Assembly: GCF_019613955.1 (NCBI RefSeq) | Contig: NZ_CP080443.1 | Span: 434,001 to 498,000 of the forward strand | Direction of reading: 5' to 3' | DNA length: 64,000 bases | Origin: Chryseobacterium sp. LJ668 | Lineage (GTDB): Bacteria; Bacteroidota; Bacteroidia; Flavobacteriales; Weeksellaceae | Part shown: one piece after another, positions 56,157-62,507 of the stretch | Numbering within the stretch: position 1 is the stretch's first letter | Layout of the letters: each line of letters starts with the position of its first letter | Position numbers and translations under genes: made by a program | Notes under the pieces: model-generated | Seen by the model: only the letters and a program-made list of their open reading frames with translations | Databases searched by the model: none | Told to the model about the DNA's origin: nothing

Positions 56157-56270
56157 TCAGCAGCCTTCCGGGGTGAACTTTAGCATACTTTTAAGATTGC
56201 TGTAATCTAAAGGGCTCTGCCAGAATTTATACCGCATGATCTTCAGCACTCTTTTCTTTACTTGACTCAT
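56157..56270 (-). CDS. Possible small protein ahead of vgrG, 37 aa
   Basis: ATG at 56268-56270, stop at 56157-56159; the protein starts MSQVKKRVLKIMRYKF and ends KSMLKFTPEGC. It is basic with amphipathic stretches and a final Cys. The G/C content, higher than in the surrounding spacer, hints at real coding sequence, as does the position 45 bases before vgrG. No promoter or ribosome-binding site is visible. It could equally be the relic of a longer gene. I recognise no family. Confidence 0.35.
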   Translation of the reverse strand: MSQVKKRVLKIMRYKFWQSPLDYSNLKSMLKFTPEGC

Positions 56271-56475
56271 GGTGAATACTTTAGAATTATTTTTTTAGTT
56301 ATTATTTTAAATATTTTCTTATTGTATTTAAATTTAATGTGTGAGTCTGCTCAAGCAAAAATTCCATTGGTTTTGTCTTGCTTTATCAAAAGATATCGGA
56401 AACATTCTTGGGAGCAGAGCCTTTTAATAAAACTAAAAAATAAAGTCAATAAATACGACCCAAAAATAAATTTCA
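56271..56475. other. Spacer between hcp copy 2 and the vgrG module
   Basis: About 205 AT-rich bases. A reading frame on the + strand (56262-56495) is hydrophobic at first and then lysine-rich, runs into the hcp terminator, and is not convincing. A weak -7-like TATCTTTT occurs on the minus strand (about 56388-56395), which could start the vgrG transcript. Nothing else is seen. Confidence 0.3.
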
Positions 56476-56507
56476 GACAAAAAAGACCGTCTTGAGGGAC
56501 AGTCTTT
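56476..56507 (-). terminator. Terminator of hcp/tssD copy 2
   Basis: Stem AAAGACCGTC (56482-56491) / GACAGTCTTT (56498-56507), one G-T pair, 6-base loop, followed on the minus strand by TTTTTGTC. It separates hcp copy 2 from vgrG transcription. Confidence 0.85.
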
Positions 56508-56539
56508 GTTTACCATAATACTTGATTGATAACCGGATT

Positions 56540-56944
56540 TTAGCTTGACGGCCAAAGTCCTTCGTAAGCTGCTGTCCCATAGTTGATTTTCTCGGCGCTT
56601 ACCACAAAGCTGATCAGCATGGAGTTTTCGTCTACCGCATCGAAGTCTACCTCGTGCTGGATCACGTAACCGTTTTCCCAATTAAGGGTGATCAGAGTAC
56701 CTTCTTCGTGAGATTTGTTGAAGGTGATCTCTCCGGAAGTAGGCTTGTATTTTCCGTTTAACAGTGATTCCAGAATGTCAGATTTTTCTGTCGCCTCGAT
56801 CGTTAGTTTGATAATTGCATTTGAAGGATCGGAGGCTACTCTACCCGATACGTCTGTAGATCGGGACACGCTGTAGTTCAGCTTTAATAATTTCTGACCC
56901 TCACTGCCGTTGAATTTTAAGATTCCTCTTGAATTTGCTGCCAT
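56540..56944 (-). CDS. tssD: T6SS tube protein TssD (Hcp), copy 2
   Basis: 134 aa beginning MAANSRGILKFNGSEGQKLL, nearly identical to copy 1 and ending INYGTAAYEGLWPSS. The few changes are conservative (Glu/Asp, Ile/Val, Ile/Leu) apart from the first and last residues. It is separately transcribed, with a perfect TATCTTTG box, the same paired operator and a strong terminator. It follows the double-hydrolase module (PAAR, effector, lipoprotein, LysM) in transcription order. Confidence 0.93.
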   Translation of the reverse strand: MAANSRGILKFNGSEGQKLLKLNYSVSRSTDVSGRVASDPSNAIIKLTIEATEKSDILESLLNGKYKPTSGEITFNKSHEEGTLITLNWENGYVIQHEVDFDAVDENSMLISFVVSAEKINYGTAAYEGLWPSS

Positions 56945-56993
56945 GATAGATAAATTTTAATCGTTAATATTTTTGTTGATCTGTTTTCTATAC

Positions 56994-57086
56994 CAAAGAT
57001 AATTACACCAAAATAATCTCAATGCCTTTTTTTTAAATTTCTCAATTTTTGTAGTAATTCTACGATTGCCTGTCGTAATTATACGA
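56994..57086 (-). promoter_or_regulatory. hcp copy 2 promoter with paired 15-bp operator boxes
   Basis: The -7 box is TATCTTTG (56994-57001, minus strand), a perfect match. The boxes are GTAGTAATTCTACGA (57051-57065) and GTCGTAATTATACGA (57072-57086), again 21 bp apart and 50 bases from the -7 box. The second extends to a clean dyad GTCGTA-atta-TACGAC. The whole block begins 24 bases after the LysM gene's stop. A shared regulator for the two hcp genes is the natural reading. Confidence 0.7.
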
Positions 57087-57109
57087 CTGAATATGAAGGG
57101 AAAGGTCGA

Positions 57110-58078
57110 TTATACAATTTCATTAACTTGAAAATCAATAGAATATATTATATTGTATTCAGAATAAGAATAATATATATTTAAAGATTTAATAGTTCCC
57201 TGCTGTTGACTGAGCGTATAATTTCCTGTAAAAACAGCGCTATTTTCAGGCTGGTTACCTGCAAAACTCTGAGTGAGAATAATATCGTAGTTTTCTGAAA
57301 TCAAACCCGTTTGCTGAATATCTGTCAAAGAATTTTTGCCGTCCAGATACAGCCTTACATTTGATTTGCCGTTCTTGAACTCATTTCTGATATTGGCAAA
57401 ATAGGTTTTTATAAACCAGTCTTCTTTCATTTTTTTTTGAAATACTTCACTATTGAGAACCGCAAATTCAAATTCTTCAATGTAAATTTTAGCATACTGA
57501 TCCGGAAACTGATCTAATAATTTTTCTTTGATACGGGGAAAATTTTTAGCGGTTTCTTCAAGGAGATTGATTCTCACCATTTCACCTTTAAAATTTGTAC
57601 GGATTTCAATCGGGTTGATCGATTGTATGCATGCGATTGCCAAATCACCGATTTTTGTATCATTTATATTTGAAAAATCACTTTTGGAGAGGTGAAAAAC
57701 ATGTTCGTTGAGCTCATTTTCTATCCATTTTAGAGAAATGTTATATGAAAACGAATTTTTTTTAAACGTTGCCCTTTTATCAGCCGAAGATTCTGTGATA
57801 TTGATTTTATACCGTGAATTAAATTCCTCAGGAGTGAAATTTATAACCGGGTTTTGCTCTGGACTTTTGAATGGAGCATCGTTTTTTGCATTGTATTTCT
57901 GAATCGTTTGATTATCTGGAAGAAACAATTTTTTTCCAACAACCAAATCATCCAAAATGTAATCTTCTCTCGCACATTTTTGATTGTGAAATTCTTTTAT
58001 ATACAAAGGATTTTCAAGATTAATTTGGTTGGCAACACTTTGGAGGGTATCACCGTGACGAATGAAATGGAGGATCAT
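57110..58078 (-). CDS. LysM-domain protein of the T6SS effector cluster
   Basis: 322 aa. Residues 1-57 are a LysM domain (IRHGDTLQSVANQINLENP, KEFHNQKC, and LVVGKKLFLPDNQ), the rest beta-rich with segments like KWIENELNEHVFHLSKSDF. No signal peptide. LysM modules bind N-acetylated glycans such as peptidoglycan, and such proteins often occur with T6SS or phage tail genes in Bacteroidota. It could be a cargo, an adaptor to the wall, or a baseplate-type protein; the sequence alone does not tell. The gap to the upstream lipoprotein gene is 36 bases, so it is the last gene of the PAAR-effector operon. Confidence 0.65.
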   Translation of the reverse strand: MILHFIRHGDTLQSVANQINLENPLYIKEFHNQKCAREDYILDDLVVGKKLFLPDNQTIQKYNAKNDAPFKSPEQNPVINFTPEEFNSRYKINITESSADKRATFKKNSFSYNISLKWIENELNEHVFHLSKSDFSNINDTKIGDLAIACIQSINPIEIRTNFKGEMVRINLLEETAKNFPRIKEKLLDQFPDQYAKIYIEEFEFAVLNSEVFQKKMKEDWFIKTYFANIRNEFKNGKSNVRLYLDGKNSLTDIQQTGLISENYDIILTQSFAGNQPENSAVFTGNYTLSQQQGTIKSLNIYYSYSEYNIIYSIDFQVNEIV

Positions 58079-58114
58079 AAATTATATCATCTTAATTTTA
58101 GGTGTGGAATTTAA

Positions 58115-58885
58115 TTACTGCTTAATCATTTCATAAGTATCATCTTCACCCACAGTTTTATTGATAAAATTGCTTTTAAGAAAATATTTTTTATTGTTTT
58201 TTGTCATTATAAAAGTAGAATTCTTGTTATTTTTTTCAGAGAGTACAATTTCATTATCCTTTTCAGTTAAAATGATTAAGTCTTTTTTTATGTTCTCAAC
58301 ATAACTGTCAAGTTGAAATTGAGCAGAATTTTTCTGGATCTGAATATTGATCATCCCCTTGCTTCGCGGATCTCCGGATTCTTCTTTCATTCTTAAAAAG
58401 CTGCCTGAAAAGTTGCCAATCCATTGTGAAGTTTTAATAGTATTGGTTTCAAAGCTCCATTTTTTAAGTAATTTCTGATTCCATTTCAATGACAAAACTT
58501 TGTTGTTTCCTACAGTTTCTGTAGTTACAGTGACATCGGCTGATTTAAGATTGAGCGTATCTGTAATTCTATATTTTTCGACATCATCATTTTTCAAAAA
58601 TTTCTCTAAAGAAAAAATATAGTTTTTTGTATTTCTCTCTTTATAAATACTATAGCTTAGGCTATCAATTCCTGTCTTTGCCGTTTTATAGGTTTCTACA
58701 TCAGTCATTTCATCCCCTGAAAAAAACTCCTTATTTATGTAAATATCTTTTTGAGAGGAAGCCTTTGAAATCAGTGTATCTTTAACCCCATCTGATACAG
58801 CAGATTTTGAAAAAGATTTATTTTCTCTACAGGCTGTAAAAATGATAAATACAGAGAATATGAATATTAATTTTTTTTTGATCAT
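58115..58885 (-). CDS. Lipoprotein, probable immunity to the double peptidoglycan hydrolase
   Basis: 256 aa. Signal peptide and lipobox MIKKKLIFIFSVFIIFTAC (Cys19). The mature part is lysine- and serine-rich with beta strands (KVLSLKWNQKLLKKWSFETN, IQIQKNSAQFQLDSYVENI); no family recognised. The start follows the stop of the 1001-aa effector by 6 bases. An outer- or inner-membrane lipoprotein in the periplasm is the right place to block a peptidoglycan-degrading toxin. Immunity is inferred from position and localisation. Confidence 0.6.
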   Translation of the reverse strand: MIKKKLIFIFSVFIIFTACRENKSFSKSAVSDGVKDTLISKASSQKDIYINKEFFSGDEMTDVETYKTAKTGIDSLSYSIYKERNTKNYIFSLEKFLKNDDVEKYRITDTLNLKSADVTVTTETVGNNKVLSLKWNQKLLKKWSFETNTIKTSQWIGNFSGSFLRMKEESGDPRSKGMINIQIQKNSAQFQLDSYVENIKKDLIILTEKDNEIVLSEKNNKNSTFIMTKNNKKYFLKSNFINKTVGEDDTYEMIKQ

Positions 58886-58891
58886 TTGATA

Positions 58892-61800
58892 TTATATTTG
58901 GGTTGTTTGATCAGGACTCGTGTTGACGCCTGTTTTTAATTCTGCAATTGTAGTGAGAGGATCTACTCTTCCGCCCGTTCTGTTTCCGGTAGTTCGTACT
59001 TCAAAATGCAAGTGGTTCATTTTTGATTCCTGACCTGAAGCATTTCCGGTTTGACCCGTTTTCCCTATAGGATTTCCTGCAACGACCGGATCTTTTGCGC
59101 TGACATTCACTTCTGAAAGGTGAGCATAGAAGAAATAGTAGGTAGTTCCTTTATAATCACCTTTTATATTAATTGTATTACCATAAGTAGTAGATTCGTA
59201 AACTTCATGTACTTCACCGGTTACACAGGCGTAAACCTGAGTTCCGATCGGTGCATAAAGATCTAAACCGTCATGACTACCGCTGTGTCTGATCGGAGCG
59301 TCACCATGATCACTTGACTGGGGAGAAAATCCGCTTCCATACCATCCTCGAAGCTCCATTCTGGCTAAAGGATGATGCCAGTCTGAACTTCCTCCTTCAT
59401 TTCCACAATTACATGGAATGCCGAATTCTTTTAAAAATCCTTTTTTAATGTGTAAATCACTGGTACCTGCCAATTCTTCACTCAAAAACTTTTCATATTT
59501 CGCTAAAGCAACATCCATTGTCTGAGCCGGCTGACCATATCTTCCGGGAGGAAGACTTGCCCATTCGTAGCTTCCATATTGCTCTAATGATTCTTTGATC
59601 TGGTTTTTGGTGATCAAATCTAAACTGCCTGATCTTTTATGTTTTAAAATAATTACACATAATTTATCCTGAGATTCTGCAGTAAAATCTGGTATAGAAT
59701 ATTTTTTTACATAATCATGAGATTCCTCATAAACACCAGCTTTTTTATTATCAGAAGTTAATTTTTCACCTTTTAACCACCAATAGGTGTATCTCATAAT
59801 CTGGTAAGCACCTGCAGCTGAAGATGAATATGCTCCTGCCGTGATCACCGTCTCAGGATGCGTTGACATATCAGAAAATTGCGCACCGCTATATTGAGTG
59901 GTATAGCCTTTTTCGCCTTCAGTACCTTCACCTATTCTCAGCATCCTCATAAATGCACGAATTCTTTGTTCACATTCACAGTTTTTTCCTACGGTAAAAT
60001 AGGCTCCGTCGGTTTTCAGAAAATCTTTATCATGTTGCTTTTCGCCTTGTGCTTTAGCTTGTATATAAAGAAGTTCCGGTTCTTTTTTGTACAATTTAAA
60101 TGTAATTTTATCACCGGGATTATACGTTTTTATTTCTAAAGATTTTTCAATGTCTTCCAAATATGCTGCTTTACCATCTTCAATTTTGGGGTTGCCTCGT
60201 TTTCCTTCTTTTGCATTCGTAAGTATTGCCTTTGCTATATTTTTTTTAGCCGTTTCATTAGCAATTGCTGTAACACCTGCAAATGTGTAATCGTATGTTC
60301 CGTCTTCTTTTCCTTTGGTTAATTTATCTTTCCAAATTTTCAGTTCATCATTAGATTTTGGTCTGAGATGAATAGGAACTTTTGCTACCCCATTTTCTAT
60401 GGTCGCTGTAAACTGCGATTTCTCAGTACCAGGAACTTCACCTGTGGCCGGTGTAGCCTGTTCCATTTGTGCTTCGGTAATTTCTAAAATGGGTAAGACA
60501 GCACCTGCGGAACCTTTTAGCAGACCATCTTTCTCTTTGATTATTAAAGTAGCCTGTTTTCCGTTTAAACCTGAAGTTCTTGCGACTAAATATAACTTCG
60601 TATCAAGAGGAGCACTGTTTACTTTTTTAAACTCTGCACCTAATTTAAAAGTCTGGAAAGTAACCTTTTCATTTTTATTATAAACGTCTTTGGTTAATCC
60701 AGCTTTTATTGCTTCAAGAGTTGTATATTCTTTTTTCTCCGCCAATGCTTTTACAGCAGATTTTCCAAGAATAATTCCGGCAATACGATTTTTTTCTGCA
60801 TCTGTCGCAGATCTATTTCCGTTGCTTCCGATTGTATATTCAAAACTGCCTGCAACTTCACCTGTTTGCTTGGTATATTCTTTTTTCGCAAAATAAGCAT
60901 CCAAAAGCTCTTCCACTGTTGAATCTTGCACCACACTCACTGTTCTGCCTCCTGCAGGCTGCTGTGTTGGAGTCTGTGTCGGATTGATAGTGCCTTGTGA
61001 TTCTCCCCAGTCCCAAAGCTCAAGATTATCCCACCAGTTTTTTACCGTATCTAAAATGCCTTTTTCTTCTTTTTGGGATTGTGGTTTTGATTCGGCGGGT
61101 GAACCTTGTGCTCTTGGCGGAACATTACTTGAAGGACGTGGAGATTGTGTAGCCGGAGGAGGCGTAGTATTTCCAGATTGAGGTCTTGTTTGCGATGTTG
61201 AAGCCGGAATATGTGAAGGATTATTCACATGTATATTATCGGTTGCATGCTTTCTGTCTGAAAAATATTCTACCGTTACATAAAATTCCAGCTTTTGAGG
61301 ATCAGTTTCTCCCCGCATTGCTTTTTGCATCAAAGCTCTCGTCAACATAAATTCGGCGGTAGCAACACCACTTCTGTCAACAGTTGATTCTTTGGTTTCA
61401 ATTAAAAGATTACTGGCATTATGCCCCTCACCGACAGCATCATCTTCCCAAAGAGAAAATTTTAATTTCTGACCTGTAAGATTCACACACTGTGCTCTAG
61501 CACGCATTTTTTCAGAATAGCTAAATACCGTTCCCGGCGTATCATCTACATATTGAAGCTCTACTTTGTTGATTCTCGGAATTGCAACAGGTTGCGGATT
61601 GATGTCTAAAGTTGTGGGGCCGTTTCCTTCGGGCTCATAGAGATAAGCTTCGAGACGATAGGTATTTCTTTGGGCAACCTCTCCGAATGTAAAAGTTCCC
61701 GAGCCTGTTTTTTTAATATTAGTAGAAGTAAATCTTCCGTTGGAACGTTTCTTAAACAATTCCCAGGTTACAGCAGCGTCACTTCGTTGAGATTGCGGTG

Positions 61801-61897
61801 TAGCTGGGTACCAATCGGTAACGCTATAGACTGTAGCTTCTCCAATTTTGGGAGAGGTATTTCCTGTTATTTTTGAAACTCCTTTTTTTGACATCAC
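58892..61897 (-). CDS. Large T6SS effector candidate with GH104-like lysozyme and M23 peptidase domains
   Basis: 1001 aa. Residues 1-235 are Ig-like (SKKGVSKITGNTSPKIGE, then AVTWELFKK). A Pro/Ser/Thr/Gln-rich linker follows (about 235-320). Two related modules come next, about 335-450 and 535-640 (SFEYTIG ... YNKNEKVTFQTFKL and TYDYTFAG ... YNPGDKITFKLYKK). Near 645-740, FMRMLRIGEGTEG with SGAQFSDMSTHPETV and SAAGAYQIMRYTYWWL matches lambda-R-type lysozyme (GH104), with Glu in GEG as catalytic acid. Near 855-975 is an M23 LytM peptidase: SHDGLDLYAP and NHLHFEV (HxxxD and HxH). No signal peptide. It should cut both glycan and peptide bonds. Confidence 0.82.
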   Translation of the reverse strand: MMSKKGVSKITGNTSPKIGEATVYSVTDWYPATPQSQRSDAAVTWELFKKRSNGRFTSTNIKKTGSGTFTFGEVAQRNTYRLEAYLYEPEGNGPTTLDINPQPVAIPRINKVELQYVDDTPGTVFSYSEKMRARAQCVNLTGQKLKFSLWEDDAVGEGHNASNLLIETKESTVDRSGVATAEFMLTRALMQKAMRGETDPQKLEFYVTVEYFSDRKHATDNIHVNNPSHIPASTSQTRPQSGNTTPPPATQSPRPSSNVPPRAQGSPAESKPQSQKEEKGILDTVKNWWDNLELWDWGESQGTINPTQTPTQQPAGGRTVSVVQDSTVEELLDAYFAKKEYTKQTGEVAGSFEYTIGSNGNRSATDAEKNRIAGIILGKSAVKALAEKKEYTTLEAIKAGLTKDVYNKNEKVTFQTFKLGAEFKKVNSAPLDTKLYLVARTSGLNGKQATLIIKEKDGLLKGSAGAVLPILEITEAQMEQATPATGEVPGTEKSQFTATIENGVAKVPIHLRPKSNDELKIWKDKLTKGKEDGTYDYTFAGVTAIANETAKKNIAKAILTNAKEGKRGNPKIEDGKAAYLEDIEKSLEIKTYNPGDKITFKLYKKEPELLYIQAKAQGEKQHDKDFLKTDGAYFTVGKNCECEQRIRAFMRMLRIGEGTEGEKGYTTQYSGAQFSDMSTHPETVITAGAYSSSAAGAYQIMRYTYWWLKGEKLTSDNKKAGVYEESHDYVKKYSIPDFTAESQDKLCVIILKHKRSGSLDLITKNQIKESLEQYGSYEWASLPPGRYGQPAQTMDVALAKYEKFLSEELAGTSDLHIKKGFLKEFGIPCNCGNEGGSSDWHHPLARMELRGWYGSGFSPQSSDHGDAPIRHSGSHDGLDLYAPIGTQVYACVTGEVHEVYESTTYGNTINIKGDYKGTTYYFFYAHLSEVNVSAKDPVVAGNPIGKTGQTGNASGQESKMNHLHFEVRTTGNRTGGRVDPLTTIAELKTGVNTSPDQTTQI

Positions 61898-61911
61898 AGA
61901 AATTTTTTAAA

Positions 61912-62415
61912 TTAATAAGCGTCTAATTCACTTTCAAAAACATTTTCTTTGAAATCCTCCACATCAACAAGCGGATTGATGTGTCTCACCGTTTTGGCAT
62001 CGGCATTTTTCACATTCTGCTTGCTGATCTCACCACGCTGCCCGTGATCTTTAATTGTGATCAATCCACCGACCGTACATTGAAGTTCTGACATTTCTGT
62101 CACGGCTTTTTTGCCCATGATCATTACTTTTTCATAGGTTTTCTGCCATTTTCCTGCCGGAGCATAAGAACACGGAAGATATCCGCTCGAACTGGGTTTT
62201 AATTTGCATCGTCCAAAACTGGGACCTGGAGGATTAAATTGCAGATCATCCTCTGTCACCGCGAGATAATCTGCGCTGCCTGCTGCATCATTCCAATAAT
62301 GTTTTTGATGTGTGGTAACTTTATGCTGCGGGAACTGATCGCCCTGATTGCACTGGCATTTCCCTTTTTGTACGACAAAGTGTTTGCCGTCATGAGATGA
62401 TGATTGCTGTGACAT
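61912..62415 (-). CDS. DUF4280 PAAR-like T6SS spike tip/adaptor
   Basis: 167 aa. FVVQKGKCQCNQGDQFPQHKV at the N-terminus has the cysteine-rich start of DUF4280. Further on SFGRCKLKPSSSGYLPCSYAPAGKW and EMSELQCTVGGLITIKDHGQ give a PAAR-like pattern of cysteines and glycine. DUF4280 proteins cap the VgrG spike and carry effectors in Bacteroidota and in phage-like tails. The effector begins 14 bases after its stop. It has its own TATCTTTG box, so it heads the four-gene PAAR-effector-lipoprotein-LysM operon. Confidence 0.85.
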   Translation of the reverse strand: MSQQSSSHDGKHFVVQKGKCQCNQGDQFPQHKVTTHQKHYWNDAAGSADYLAVTEDDLQFNPPGPSFGRCKLKPSSSGYLPCSYAPAGKWQKTYEKVMIMGKKAVTEMSELQCTVGGLITIKDHGQRGEISKQNVKNADAKTVRHINPLVDVEDFKENVFESELDAY

Positions 62416-62435
62416 ATTTTGTAATGTTTGGTACT

Positions 62436-62443
62436 CAAAGATA
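62436..62443 (-). promoter_or_regulatory. Promoter -7 box of the PAAR-effector operon
   Basis: Minus strand TATCTTTG, 20 bases before the ATG at 62415. The GTAGTA/TACGA boxes found at the hcp genes are not present here. Confidence 0.65.
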
Positions 62444-62462
62444 ACGAAAAGTAATCGAACAT

Positions 62463-62490
62463 TAAAAAAACGGAAAACAAATTTTCCGTT
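62463..62490 (-). terminator. Terminator of tssR transcript
   Basis: AACGGAAAA (62469-62477) / TTTTCCGTT (62482-62490), loop CAAA, then TTTTTTT on the minus strand. It separates the structural locus from the effector island. Confidence 0.9.
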
Positions 62491-62507
62491 TTTTTATTTA
62501 TAAGTTA

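Noticed and set aside
56262..56495. 77-aa + strand frame in the hcp-vgrG spacer
   Set aside because: It begins inside the reverse strand of the small candidate gene, ends in the hcp terminator, and becomes lysine-rich without pattern.
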